A DNA stretch of 59,337 nucleotides, from positions 1 to 59,337 of the IMG/VR virus record IMGVR_UViG_3300033064_002408; one strand, written 5' to 3'. Source of the stretch: a virus. The stretch's first letter is position 1, and the number at the start of each line of letters is the position of its first letter. Positions 48,729-57,342 of this stretch are shown here, one piece after another. The position numbers and the translations under genes were made by a program. The notes below the pieces were generated by a model, which saw nothing but the letters and a program-made list of their open reading frames with translations, was not told the DNA's origin and did no database searches.

Positions 48729-49052
48729 ATGTGGACGCGGATCATCATTGACGATCCAGAACCGTCACCTTGGCCGAGCGACGATCGCGCATGGGACGGC
48801 GTATTGGTCGTTACGGGTGGGCTGGATTCTCCGACGCAAGCCGACGTTTTGGCTCACTGGGGGCGGCAGGGGGTGCCGATCGATGACGCGCACGAGTTAC
48901 TGAGACGGGCGGAGAGTAACGTGGTTATCAAGGTTGTGAATCTGTTTGGACTCGGTGAGTGCGAATGCGCGCGGCGCTACGCCCTTACAGATCGGGCTGT
49001 GCAGGACGCCGCCGCCAAGGCGTACCCGCGCCCGCTGGGTGGGCGGGAATGA
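48729..49052 (+). CDS. Hypothetical protein, 107 aa
   Basis: ATG 48729 with gggag upstream. Small alpha/beta protein (DGVLVVTGGLDSPTQADVLAHW) with a C-terminal CEC. It overlaps the methyltransferase start by ATGA, so the two are co-translated. Function unknown. Confidence 0.6.
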   Translation: MWTRIIIDDPEPSPWPSDDRAWDGVLVVTGGLDSPTQADVLAHWGRQGVPIDDAHELLRRAESNVVIKVVNLFGLGECECARRYALTDRAVQDAAAKAYPRPLGGRE

Positions 49053-49777
49053 CCCCCTACTACCAGGACGACGCGGTCACGATCTACCACGGCGACTGCC
49101 GCGAGATCCTGCCGACGCTGGAGCCGGTGGATCTGGTGCTGACGGACCCGCCGTTCGGCAAGGGCTACCACGACGGAGGCGTGTCGAATCTCAAGTCTGA
49201 GAAGTGGGAGTCCAGCCGCGAAACCGTGACGTGGAGCGCAATCGAGGGCGACCGCAAGCCAGACACGTCCAGCTTGCTGGAACTGTTCAGGCTTCTGCGC
49301 GAGGGCGGGTGCTGCTATCTCTTTTCACAGTGGATGGTCGAGCCCGCATGGCTGGCAGCGCTCGACGATGCTGGATTCAGCGTCCGCAATCGGCTGGTGT
49401 GGGTGAAGCCGAATCAAACCTCGGGCGACCTGAAGACCACCTACGGGCCGCAGCACGAGACGATCTACTACGCCACCAAGGGGCGCCACGAACTGCGAGG
49501 ACGGCGAGACGGCGACGTATGGGTGGAGTCGTTCGGCTCGGATGGATGCTTCCGCAAGGGCAAGCAACACCCGACAGAGAAGCCGATCCCGCTGCTGTCG
49601 TGGCTCGTGAGCAAGTCGAGCGACGTGGGCGCTCTCGTGCTGGACCCGTTCGCAGGCTCCGGAACCACGCTACGAGCAGCGAAAGACCTCGGACGCAAGG
49701 CCATCGGGATCGAGATCGAAGAACGCTACTGCGAGATCGCGGCGAAGCGGATGGCGCAAGAGGTGCTGTTCGGTTGA
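49049..49777 (+). CDS. DNA methyltransferase, beta class (N4/N6)
   Basis: 242 aa. The catalytic motif DPPF is at residues 33-36 and the AdoMet-binding motif DPFAGSGTT is near 203-212. DPPF before FxGxG is the order of beta-class N4-cytosine/N6-adenine methyltransferases. There is no target-recognition domain longer than about 100 residues, typical of orphan phage enzymes. No restriction endonuclease gene is adjacent, so it likely protects the genome. ATG 49049 chosen because the N-terminal MTPYYQDDAVTIYHGD is typical. Confidence 0.9.
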   Translation: MTPYYQDDAVTIYHGDCREILPTLEPVDLVLTDPPFGKGYHDGGVSNLKSEKWESSRETVTWSAIEGDRKPDTSSLLELFRLLREGGCCYLFSQWMVEPAWLAALDDAGFSVRNRLVWVKPNQTSGDLKTTYGPQHETIYYATKGRHELRGRRDGDVWVESFGSDGCFRKGKQHPTEKPIPLLSWLVSKSSDVGALVLDPFAGSGTTLRAAKDLGRKAIGIEIEERYCEIAAKRMAQEVLFG

Positions 49778-49853
49778 CCCTCACCCACCGCACCCCCATC
49801 CGCGAATCCGACGGCGCCGAGTTCCCGGCCTGATCGCGTTGCGTCTCTCTACT

Positions 49854-49915
49854 GCGAAAAAAGTTCGCCCTTGAGGTAAATTCCGGTTGTAAAGTCGAGC
49901 GGCTGGTTATAGAGT
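49854..49915 (+). promoter_or_regulatory. Promoter module P49 with conserved upstream box
   Basis: GCGAAAAAAG (49854-49863), 23 nt, TTGTAA (49887-49892), 17 nt, TAGAGT (49910-49915). Upstream CGTCT at 49842-49846. Also shares cctgatcg (49829-49836) with P41. Would drive the early cluster from 49938. Confidence 0.65.
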
Positions 49916-49937
49916 GGGTCTCAGCCACGGAGACACC

Positions 49938-50171
49938 ATGACGAACCGCACCGAGACCTCCCCCAAATCCACATCCACTGCCGACTACCTGCAGAAGGAA
50001 TATCAAGGGTTGCTCGCGCAGCTTCACGCCGTCGCGCAGAGCATGAAGATCGCCCGTGACGCCGGGTTCGCCGACAGCGACATGATGCGCTACGTGGACC
50101 AGGCCATCGCGCTGGGCGTGGACGCTGACGGGGCGTTCGATCAACTCACTGACGCACTGTGCGCTGACTGA
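49938..50171 (+). CDS. Hypothetical helical protein, 77 aa
   Basis: ATG 49938 with an acggaga ribosome site. First gene after P49. Mainly alpha-helical, acidic at the end. Unknown; first in a run of thirteen small genes. Confidence 0.6.
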   Translation: MTNRTETSPKSTSTADYLQKEYQGLLAQLHAVAQSMKIARDAGFADSDMMRYVDQAIALGVDADGAFDQLTDALCAD

Positions 50172-50401
50172 TGGGCGGCTTCACACCATCGCCAGGGAAC
50201 AAGAAACGCTGGGACGAAATCCAGCGAACTCGACCGACGACAGCGGCTCAACGGGCAGACGCCATCGCGAAGCAGATCGACGCCCTGTTTGATGATCTGT
50301 ACGACGAAGTCGAAGGGACGGAGATGGAGACCGTTGCGTCGGAGTCGATAGAAATGTTCGAGCGATTCACGGCAGTTCTTGCCGACGTGCTGGAGGACTA
50401 G
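50171..50401 (+). CDS. Hypothetical helical acidic protein, 76 aa
   Basis: Overlaps the previous stop by one base. Basic N-terminus (NKKRWDEIQRTRP) then acidic amphipathic helices (ALFDDLYDEVEGTEMETV). Unknown. Confidence 0.6.
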   Translation: MGGFTPSPGNKKRWDEIQRTRPTTAAQRADAIAKQIDALFDDLYDEVEGTEMETVASESIEMFERFTAVLADVLED

Positions 50402-50404
50402 ACC

Positions 50405-50809
50405 GTGACAACCCAATCCCCCCTCGACTTCACCCCCCGCGCTGTGCTCATGGCCGTCACCGACATCTACCCCACGCGCTACACGGCGTTCGACAGCCCC
50501 CGCACCCTGGTGGAGTTCAAGCCCGTGGACGGCAAGCTGCGCCACTGCCTGCCCGACAGCCCCCCGCGCCCCGTCACCGACTTCCTCATCGGCTCCAACC
50601 AAGGCGAGCTCGCCGTGTACTCGGACCCCGCCCGCAAGCTGTACTGCGAGGTCTACGGCAACCACACGGGCCGGTACTTCACGCGCTGTGACCTGGGCAA
50701 CGTGGGAGCCGTGCGCCACTACACCACCTACGCCCGGGCGCTGTCCCTGGCGAAACGATTCATCGAGGCCGGCACGCTGGACGTGCTGCCGGCGAGGAGA
50801 GACTCGTGA
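50405..50809 (+). CDS. Hypothetical protein, 134 aa
   Basis: GTG start after a short gap. Alpha/beta protein of average composition with two separate Cys; no motif recognised. Overlaps the next gene by four bases. Confidence 0.6.
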   Translation: MTTQSPLDFTPRAVLMAVTDIYPTRYTAFDSPRTLVEFKPVDGKLRHCLPDSPPRPVTDFLIGSNQGELAVYSDPARKLYCEVYGNHTGRYFTRCDLGNVGAVRHYTTYARALSLAKRFIEAGTLDVLPARRDS

Positions 50810-51048
50810 GCGACCACATCATGCGGGAAGTTTCAAAGGATGCTTTCTACGCTGCGGTGAAGAACCTGAATGTACATCCGAGGCACATCGGGTCGTACCC
50901 GTACACCGCGATCTTCGAGATACAAGACGGAAGCCGCGCCGAGGTTGGTCGCATAGTGCCCGATTCCGAGTCGATGCCTGGACTTCGGTACAGGTATCTC
51001 TTGAACGATGCCCGGCGCATCACGCGCCAGGAGGGACCGAACCGATGA
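50806..51048 (+). CDS. Hypothetical protein, 80 aa
   Basis: GTG start within the previous stop. Small alpha/beta fold predicted (IGSYPYTAIFEIQDGSRAEVG). Unknown. Confidence 0.6.
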   Translation: MSDHIMREVSKDAFYAAVKNLNVHPRHIGSYPYTAIFEIQDGSRAEVGRIVPDSESMPGLRYRYLLNDARRITRQEGPNR

Positions 51049-51260
51049 CCATCAAGAAACCGAGAAACAGCGATTGGTTCCATGACTGGACAACTCTCCA
51101 CTTCAGCGGCCCGAACAACAGCACGTTGTTCTCGGACTGCTGCGGGTCCGCAGTGTGCGATAGCGAGAGCCGTTGTCCGTCATGCGGACGAGAGGTTCGA
51201 CCGCAAACCCCCCGCGGTCGCTTCACGGAAGCCATGAGGGCGTGGAGGGGCGGCCGATGA
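51045..51260 (+). CDS. Small zinc-ribbon-like protein, 71 aa
   Basis: ATG 51045 overlaps the previous stop. Contains SDCCGSAVCDSESRCPSCGR, four to five Cys in a ribbon pattern, and an Arg-rich end. Probably binds zinc and nucleic acid. Confidence 0.6.
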   Translation: MTIKKPRNSDWFHDWTTLHFSGPNNSTLFSDCCGSAVCDSESRCPSCGREVRPQTPRGRFTEAMRAWRGGR

Positions 51261-51670
51261 CCATCACCCCCAACGACCTCACCCAGATCCGCGAAGCCTT
51301 CACCGACGAAGCTGGCGAGTGCCTCACCACCGAGGATCTCCACCTCCACCACGATCCCGGCGATGTCACCTACGACGGCCCCTGCGGCGTCCAGACGGAG
51401 CGCGGGCTGTACCCCAGCACCTGGAGCGAGGGTAGCGGGCGCATCGTCGTCCAGTGGCCGCAGGAGGCGCCTGTGAGCGTGCAGGAGTTGGAGGGCTTGA
51501 TCTTCGATAGCCCCGCGCCGCTGGTCGGCTTCCACGACGGCGACGAGTACGACGGCGACTTCCTGATCTACTGCCGCATCGAGCAGGCGTGCGTGGACTT
51601 CTACCCGGGGCACCCCGATGGGGCGTGGCACGTAACCGCCGTGTTCGAGTGGGAAGGGGGCACGCTGTGA
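51257..51670 (+). CDS. Hypothetical acidic protein, 137 aa
   Basis: ATG 51257. Very acidic (Asp/Glu throughout), His-rich stretch LHLHHDPGD. No motif or TM segment. The acidity might mimic DNA, as in some anti-host proteins, but that is speculative. Confidence 0.55.
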   Translation: MTITPNDLTQIREAFTDEAGECLTTEDLHLHHDPGDVTYDGPCGVQTERGLYPSTWSEGSGRIVVQWPQEAPVSVQELEGLIFDSPAPLVGFHDGDEYDGDFLIYCRIEQACVDFYPGHPDGAWHVTAVFEWEGGTL

Positions 51671-51951
51671 TCCGCTCCACCATACAGGACGGCTTCGAGG
51701 ACGCCGTGGCCATCGCCGTACCTCGGGACCGCGCAGGCCCGCAGCAGATGGGCGGCTCCATGGTGCTGCAGTGCGCGACCCCGCAGGCCCGAGGGTCCGT
51801 GGACGTGGACACGGACCTTGAGGTGCAGCAGTTGAGCTACCGCGCCCACGGCACCGTCTCCAACTTCGGCGTCGAGATGCGAACCACCGGGGGCGTGACC
51901 ATCGCCCACGTGACGGCGCATGTGGACTGGTACTACGAGGAGCTTCGATGA
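51667..51951 (+). CDS. Hypothetical protein, 94 aa
   Basis: GTG start overlapping the previous stop. Beta-rich protein (VQQLSYRAHGTVSNFGVEM). Unknown. Confidence 0.55.
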   Translation: MIRSTIQDGFEDAVAIAVPRDRAGPQQMGGSMVLQCATPQARGSVDVDTDLEVQQLSYRAHGTVSNFGVEMRTTGGVTIAHVTAHVDWYYEELR

Positions 51952-52166
51952 CTGACACCTTCACGATCCGCATCACGAACGACGGGCTTCCTACCATCGA
52001 CGGCTGGAACGCGTCACCGCTGGCAATTGAGAAGGCCATCGACATCGTGCAGCAAGTCGAGACTGACGGACGCGTAACCTACCGCCTCCCATCGCCACGC
52101 AAGATCCAGTTGACCAGGGAGATCGCGGAGGCCCTGGAGGATGTTGCGAAGAGGGGGCTGCGATGA
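51948..52166 (+). CDS. Hypothetical protein, 72 aa
   Basis: ATG within the previous stop. Small alpha/beta domain (FTIRITNDGLPTIDG then helices). No known family. Confidence 0.55.
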   Translation: MTDTFTIRITNDGLPTIDGWNASPLAIEKAIDIVQQVETDGRVTYRLPSPRKIQLTREIAEALEDVAKRGLR

Positions 52167-52372
52167 GGCCCCTCACCGACATCGCCCTGGCCATCCTCGA
52201 CGCCACAGGCTGCGGCGAGACCGTGGCGGTGACGTGCGCGCACTTCGCCCGCAAGGGCCAATACAAGGTCGCTACGGGCGTCCTGATTAAATCAACTCCG
52301 CTGAGCTACGACGCGGCTATGGCCATCGTGCGGGCGGCAACAGACACAGAGCCGGCGACGGCGGAAGGGTAG
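52163..52372 (+). CDS. Hypothetical protein, 69 aa
   Basis: ATG within the previous stop. Small helical protein with two Cys; ends Thr/Glu-rich. Unknown. Confidence 0.5.
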   Translation: MRPLTDIALAILDATGCGETVAVTCAHFARKGQYKVATGVLIKSTPLSYDAAMAIVRAATDTEPATAEG

Positions 52373-52376
52373 AGGG

Positions 52377-52670
52377 ATGGATTGGGAACAGAAGCTAGAG
52401 GCCATGCAGGCGCTCTGTGAGTGCTCGCTGAAGATGCGCTGCCCAGGAAACTGGTACGTCGAGACGCGAAAAAGGGAGGTCGGCGGCGACGGGCTGCTGT
52501 CCAGCACATACGGCAATGGCAGCACGCCACAGAAGGCAGTGGAGGACGACTGGCGACGGTTGGTCGAGGAGCTACCGCCTGCCTCATACATCGTCCTCGA
52601 CCCACACGAGGAGCCGCGCAAGACGTATCGGTGGAACGGCTACAGGTGGGCGGAGCGGGTGTTGTCATGA
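52377..52670 (+). CDS. Hypothetical protein, 97 aa
   Basis: ATG 52377 after a short gap. Trp-rich, mixed charge (RTYRWNGYRWAE near the end). Two or three Cys early (CECSLKMRC) may bind metal. Overlaps the next gene by four bases. Confidence 0.55.
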   Translation: MDWEQKLEAMQALCECSLKMRCPGNWYVETRKREVGGDGLLSSTYGNGSTPQKAVEDDWRRLVEELPPASYIVLDPHEEPRKTYRWNGYRWAERVLS

Positions 52671-52960
52671 CGGCTCCAATCTGCCCGAGGCTGGCTCCGG
52701 TCATCCACAACGAGAGCGTCCAAAGCGACTACGGAGTGTGGGACCTGCAGGCGCCTGAGTATCCCCGTTGCCAGGGCTCCGCCTGCGTGCTGTGGGTGGC
52801 CGAGATGGATCGCGTCCATCCAGCGAACGATACGTATCTTCCGGGGCTGTGCCCAGAGTGGCCGCTGCCGCGCAAGATGTCGCCCACGGGCCGCGGTGTC
52901 TGCCGCGATAACATGCGCCGCGAGCCCTGGCCCGACCCCGCGAAGGAGACCACGTCATGA
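52667..52960 (+). CDS. Cys-rich hypothetical protein, 97 aa
   Basis: ATG 52667. Cys pattern C-x(n)-YPRCQGSACVLW and then GLCPEWP, like small phage proteins with a C-x4-C near the middle that may hold a metal. Unknown. Confidence 0.55.
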   Translation: MTAPICPRLAPVIHNESVQSDYGVWDLQAPEYPRCQGSACVLWVAEMDRVHPANDTYLPGLCPEWPLPRKMSPTGRGVCRDNMRREPWPDPAKETTS

Positions 52961-53271
52961 CCCCCACCAAGCGCCTCGGCCGACCCCCAACACCAGGTCC
53001 CCGCAACCTGCGCGTCTACCGCGTCAGGGGACGCAAGCACGCCATGGGCCCCATCGTCTACGAGGACCCGACCGAGTGGGTGGTGCCCGACATCAAGGGC
53101 GCGATCCTCGACGTGATGCTGCTCAGCAAGTTCAAGAAGCTCGCCAAGTGGAACAGGCGCCACGACGAGGTGATGCACGTGGATTGCCAGGGGCTCACCG
53201 AGAAGGAGCTGCGCGACACCGCGCAAATCCTGGGCATGTCCATTGCGATAAAAGCCCCGTTGCCCGGGTAA
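52957..53271 (+). CDS. Hypothetical protein, 104 aa
   Basis: ATG within the previous stop. Basic N-terminal tail (PTKRLGRPPTPGPRN) followed by a helical domain. Possibly nucleic-acid binding. Unknown. Ends in a short gap before the next gene. Confidence 0.55.
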   Translation: MTPTKRLGRPPTPGPRNLRVYRVRGRKHAMGPIVYEDPTEWVVPDIKGAILDVMLLSKFKKLAKWNRRHDEVMHVDCQGLTEKELRDTAQILGMSIAIKAPLPG

Positions 53272-53305
53272 ATGATCTATACTGGCTTCGCCACGGAGAC
53301 GCGAC

Positions 53306-53563
53306 ATGACCACACTGACCACCCAAGGACTCGTCGAAGCGATCCTACGCACCCCCGAAGCCCGCGGCTGGAAGTCGCTGCGGGTCACCGGCTCCAGCAT
53401 GGGGCAGTTCGTCGAGATCGGGGAGTTCTTCTGGAAGCTGGGCATGGACTACACGGTCACGCCGTACAAGGCACGCAGGTATGACATCCACATGGCCTGG
53501 ACGCCGGAGCAGTATCGGCGCCTGGTGGCCATCCACCTACACACCACCAAGGAGACGAGATGA
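53306..53563 (+). CDS. Hypothetical protein, 85 aa
   Basis: ATG 53306 with a ggaga site. Small alpha/beta protein; first gene of the recombination block, overlapping the next gene by four bases. Unknown. Confidence 0.55.
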   Translation: MTTLTTQGLVEAILRTPEARGWKSLRVTGSSMGQFVEIGEFFWKLGMDYTVTPYKARRYDIHMAWTPEQYRRLVAIHLHTTKETR

Positions 53564-54546
53564 GCATGTTCGACGACGACAAAGGCAACGAGCCGATCGC
53601 CAACGTGAAGGACACCAAGCCCCCCAAGGCCAAGGCGTCGAAGCCCAAGCCGAAGCGTGGCCAGCAGCCGCCCCCGGAGGTGAAGCTGCCCGGGGACAGG
53701 GAGGAGGAGGTGCCGCACCCCAGCACTCAGGAGAAGCCGCGGGGCTACGTGTGGGAGGGCCACGTCGAGGAGCCGGCCGCACCCACTGGCCCAGCAGCCG
53801 CAGCCCTGGCCGTCATGAACGGAGGCGCCCTGCAGCCCAGCACCATCTCCAGCGCCGAGGTGGACATGCAGGTGCGGACCGCGAAGACCTACCCCCGGCA
53901 TCTCAAGCAGGTGCTCGACCAGGCGTGCTCCCTGGCCACCGTGGACGAGATCAGCGCGGAGGGCTGCATCTACTCCTACAGTCGCGGGGGCAAGGACATC
54001 GTGGGGCCCAGCGTGCGCATGGCCGAGATCATGGCCACGTCGTGGGGGAACCTGCGGTGCGAGACTCAGATCTGCGAGGCTGGCCCGCGGCAGATCGAGG
54101 CCATCGGAACGGTTTGGGACATGCAAGCCAACGTCCTGATGCGCTCCTCGGTGAAGCGGTCGATCATGACCAAGGGCGGGAGCCGATTCAACGACGACAT
54201 GATCACCGTCACGGGCAACGCTGCCGCGTCCATCGCGCTGCGCAACGCCATCTTCCGGGTGATCCCACGGTCCGTGGTTCGCATCGCCTACAGCGCTGCC
54301 AGGGAGGTCGCGGTGGGCAACCTCCAGAGCATCGCCGAGCGGCGCGAGCGGGTGTTCGGCGTCTTCGCCACGATGAACATCTCCAAGGATCGGGTGCTGG
54401 CACGTCTGGGGATCACCGACGAGAGGGAGATCATGATCGAACACCTTGAGGTGCTGACCGGCCTGCGCACGAAGCTCCGCGAGGGCAACGTGATGGTCGA
54501 GAGCGAGTTCCCCGAGGTGAAGTCCGACACCAAGGATCAGGACTGA
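53560..54546 (+). CDS. Putative single-strand annealing / recombination protein, 328 aa
   Basis: Disordered Lys/Pro-rich N-terminus (1-75), then a conserved-looking core (about 95-300): VRTAKTYPRHLKQVLDQA, CIYSYSRGGKDIVGPSVRMAEI, SIALRNAIFRVIPRSVV. This type of protein is common in phages and usually lies, as here, directly before a PD-(D/E)XK nuclease. I assign a recombination role from that association and not from a motif of known function; it is not recognisably RecT, Erf or Rad52. Confidence 0.55.
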   Translation: MSMFDDDKGNEPIANVKDTKPPKAKASKPKPKRGQQPPPEVKLPGDREEEVPHPSTQEKPRGYVWEGHVEEPAAPTGPAAAALAVMNGGALQPSTISSAEVDMQVRTAKTYPRHLKQVLDQACSLATVDEISAEGCIYSYSRGGKDIVGPSVRMAEIMATSWGNLRCETQICEAGPRQIEAIGTVWDMQANVLMRSSVKRSIMTKGGSRFNDDMITVTGNAAASIALRNAIFRVIPRSVVRIAYSAAREVAVGNLQSIAERRERVFGVFATMNISKDRVLARLGITDEREIMIEHLEVLTGLRTKLREGNVMVESEFPEVKSDTKDQD

Positions 54547-55574
54547 TGCGCGCGTCCTCCGCCAACCTCGGCCGCAAGTGCGGACTGTACCCGGTGCTCG
54601 CCGACCAGGGCCTGACGCGGAGTACGGCAGCCACGAAGGCGGGTACTGACTTCCATGCCATCGCCGCTGCCGAGTTGGTGGGGGATCCGTGGCCTGATGT
54701 TGAGAGCGAGGACGCCGTCGAGGACGCCAGGCTGTGGGCCCCGTGGTGGGCCAGCCTGGGCCTCGGTGCTCCCACCGTCGTCGAGTACGCCATGGAGGCC
54801 ACCATCGGGGGCGTGTTCATCACGGGCCACGCTGACGCCATCTGGGACGACCCCGCCGCCGACATGGTGGTGGTGGTGGACTGGAAGCGCGTGGCTTGGG
54901 CGTGGGGCTACCCCGACATCGAGGAAGACCTTCAGTTGCTCACCTACGGGGAGATGGCTCGCCGCGACTTCGGGCGCTCCCGGGCTGTGGTGATGCGCGT
55001 GCACGTGCCGGCGCTGGAGCCGTTCCAGTGCGTGCTCGACGACGACCGCGCGCAGTGGCTGGGCCAGCAGCTCGCCGCCATCGACAACGACCCCACGGCG
55101 AAGACCGCGCCGTACTGTACGGGGTGCCTCGCTCGCCATGCCTGCGAGCCCTACCAGGCAGGCGGCCACCAGTTGGTCGCCATGCGGAACATGGAGATCG
55201 TCCTCACCGACGAGACGGCCGGTGAGATAGCTGTGCAGCTGGGTGGCGCTGAGGAGCTGCTGGGGCGTGTCCGCGAGGCACTGAAGGACCACGTGCGCAA
55301 CGGCGGCGCGGTGTCCCGTGGCGGTCAGGTGTGGCGCCCAACAGCCGTGAAGACAGACCGTGTCGTGGATGCTGGCGCCGTAGTCGAGTACCTGGATCCA
55401 CACATGGACGGCCTCGCATCGAAGTCGACCAAGGCGACGATGACCAAGAAGTCCCTGGTGAAGGCGTGCGAGTGCTGGGGAATCCCGGTGGACGACGCGC
55501 TGAAGGATCTGCGTGAGAGCGGCGCCGTCAAGCAGAGCCAGTCCGAGACCTGGAAATGGAGGGGGAAGCGATGA
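54546..55574 (+). CDS. PD-(D/E)XK exonuclease (RecB/Cas4-like) with Cys cluster
   Basis: 342 aa. Active-site pattern seen: GHAD (Asp97), then VVVDWKR (Asp112, Lys114), then Q130 and Y134, fitting the RecB/Cas4-type nuclease fold. C-terminal Cys set, YCTGCLARHAC, near residue 200 plus an early Cys12 suggests a 4Fe-4S cluster as in AddB/Cas4. It would resect DNA ends for the annealing protein upstream. Ends TGATG with a micro-ORF. Confidence 0.85.
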   Translation: MRASSANLGRKCGLYPVLADQGLTRSTAATKAGTDFHAIAAAELVGDPWPDVESEDAVEDARLWAPWWASLGLGAPTVVEYAMEATIGGVFITGHADAIWDDPAADMVVVVDWKRVAWAWGYPDIEEDLQLLTYGEMARRDFGRSRAVVMRVHVPALEPFQCVLDDDRAQWLGQQLAAIDNDPTAKTAPYCTGCLARHACEPYQAGGHQLVAMRNMEIVLTDETAGEIAVQLGGAEELLGRVREALKDHVRNGGAVSRGGQVWRPTAVKTDRVVDAGAVVEYLDPHMDGLASKSTKATMTKKSLVKACECWGIPVDDALKDLRESGAVKQSQSETWKWRGKR

Positions 55575-55615
55575 CCAACTACAGGAACGAAACGAAGGAG
55601 AGGGAAACCACATGA
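55571..55615 (+). CDS. 14-codon coupling micro-ORF
   Basis: ATG 55571 overlaps the nuclease TGA and its own TGA overlaps the ATG of the ATPase (55612). Reads MTNYRNETKERETT. It contains the aaggag site for the next gene and probably keeps ribosomes coupled. Confidence 0.4.
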   Translation: MTNYRNETKERETT

Positions 55616-57342
55616 AAATCAAGAGTATCAACGCCGACATCTTCGGCCAGAAGTTCGCACTGGAGCCCACGTCCCCGGTGGTCGTCATCACGGGGGGGAA
55701 TGCGAAAGGAAAAACGACCCTACTCCGCGTCCCCGAACTCGCCGTCCGCGAGGGTGGCCGCACCCCCTTCGTCCGCGTGGGCAAGAAGCCCCAGGACTTC
55801 GTCGCGGAGATGGTGCTGGAGGCCAACGGCAAGGACGCCGCCGTGCGCCGCGAGGTGCGCAAGGGCAAGCACACGCTGGCCATCAAGGGCGAGCCCATCA
55901 ACGTGGACAAGGGCCAAGGCGTACTTGACGCCACGCTGGGTGAGGCCTTCGCCTTCGAGCCCAAGAAGATGCTGGCGATGACCGCGGCCGCGCAGCTCAA
56001 GTGGCTCCAGGACAACGTGCTGGGCGCTGGCACCGAGGACCTGGCGCCGAAGCTCGCCGACTACAAGAAGCGGCTGGGCAAGCTGTACATCACCATCCCC
56101 GACACCGTGAACGCGGACGGCCTGCGTGCCCTGGTCAAGGAGATCATGGGCGCCCACAAGGACCACGACCGCGACGTCAAGCGCCTGGCCGGCGAGGTGG
56201 AGCACGGAGCCCCCAGCGACGACGCGCCAGATGGTGACCCCGATGCCCTGGCCGCGAAGCTGACCGAACTGGCTACGGAGATCGAGGATGTGCAACGCCA
56301 GCGCGGTGCAGCCGATGGCGCCAAGGATGCCGTCGCCAAGCTGCAGGCGAGCATCCAGGAGCGGGAGACCGCCATCCAGCAGGCCGAGGGTGCGGACCCC
56401 GACGCCGTGGTGACCAAGTGGGAGCATGCCACCAACGAGGCGCAGCAACTCCAGGCCGATGCAGAGGAGGCCGCGACCACAGCGCAGGCGGAGTGTGAGG
56501 AAGCCAGAAGGGCGATGGAGGTAGCCAAGAAGAAGGCGCAGAAGGCGAGCGAGGCATCCATGCGCGCGCGGGCCAAGGCCACGGAGATCGAGCGCGAGGC
56601 CGCAGTGGACATTCAGGCAGCCACCCAGGCCAAGGAACTCGCCGACAACGCCGCCTCTGAACTCCAGCAGCTCCGCACCGACCTCGACACCATCGACAGC
56701 GACGTGGACGTGGAGGCGCTGGACAACACGCTGCTGGGACTGCGCACCGAACGCACCACGACGCAGGCGAGCATCACCGCCATCGAGACCCACGCCGATG
56801 CCAGGGCCGTACACCGTGGCCACGTGGACGACCACAAGCGCGCCATCGCGATGCGGACCATGGCCCACGAGCTGGGCAAGGAGCTGGGCCCCAAGGGTCT
56901 CCTGGGCGAGGCGCTGGCCTCCACGTTCGGCGAACTGGTCACCGCCATCAACGAGACGCTCACCCCGGTCATCGGGTGCGAGGTGTGGATGGACTCCAGC
57001 GACGGCTTCGCCTGGGGCATCGTCAAGGACGGCAAGCGCATCCCGATCCACACGGCCAGCGAGAGCGAGCAGATGGCGACGTTCGCGGATTTTGCGATCG
57101 CAGTGAGAAATAAGCTGGGGGGCTGGCGCTTCCTGGCGATCGATGGAATCGAAGTCATGGAAGCTACCCGGCGCACCGCGTTCGTGGAGTCCATGGTGGC
57201 CGCGTGTGAGGCTGGCTTGCTCGACGGCTGCTGGCTCGCGTCCGTCACCAACGTGATCAAGGTGCTTGAGGACGGTTCCGAGCTGCTGGACTGGACGCCG
57301 CCCGCGGGTTGCCACCACGTGCAGATGGGTGGTGAATCATGA
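55612..57342 (+). CDS. SMC/SbcC/RecF-like ATPase, 576 aa
   Basis: Walker A GGNAKGKTT (residues 28-36), a long coiled-coil region (about 170-440), and a C-terminal part with a degenerate signature (TASESEQMA) followed by a Walker-B-like FLAIDGIEVMEATRRT. The Walker B has Gly where most enzymes have Glu. Typical of phage SbcC/RecN-type proteins that work with a nuclease on DNA ends; no SbcD partner is seen, but the upstream PD-(D/E)XK nuclease may take its place. Confidence 0.8.
   Translation: MKIKSINADIFGQKFALEPTSPVVVITGGNAKGKTTLLRVPELAVREGGRTPFVRVGKKPQDFVAEMVLEANGKDAAVRREVRKGKHTLAIKGEPINVDKGQGVLDATLGEAFAFEPKKMLAMTAAAQLKWLQDNVLGAGTEDLAPKLADYKKRLGKLYITIPDTVNADGLRALVKEIMGAHKDHDRDVKRLAGEVEHGAPSDDAPDGDPDALAAKLTELATEIEDVQRQRGAADGAKDAVAKLQASIQERETAIQQAEGADPDAVVTKWEHATNEAQQLQADAEEAATTAQAECEEARRAMEVAKKKAQKASEASMRARAKATEIEREAAVDIQAATQAKELADNAASELQQLRTDLDTIDSDVDVEALDNTLLGLRTERTTTQASITAIETHADARAVHRGHVDDHKRAIAMRTMAHELGKELGPKGLLGEALASTFGELVTAINETLTPVIGCEVWMDSSDGFAWGIVKDGKRIPIHTASESEQMATFADFAIAVRNKLGGWRFLAIDGIEVMEATRRTAFVESMVAACEAGLLDGCWLASVTNVIKVLEDGSELLDWTPPAGCHHVQMGGES

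Noticed and set aside
53255-53283. TATACT before 53306 as a promoter
   Set aside because: Good -10 but no recognisable -35 at the right distance.
54537-56033. 498-aa minus-strand open frame
   Set aside because: Opposite the PD-(D/E)XK nuclease and ATPase starts; no motif and no ribosome site.
55720-57318. 532-aa minus-strand open frame
   Set aside because: Complement of the ATPase gene; the long open frame is due to high GC. The plus-strand product has Walker A and coiled coil.
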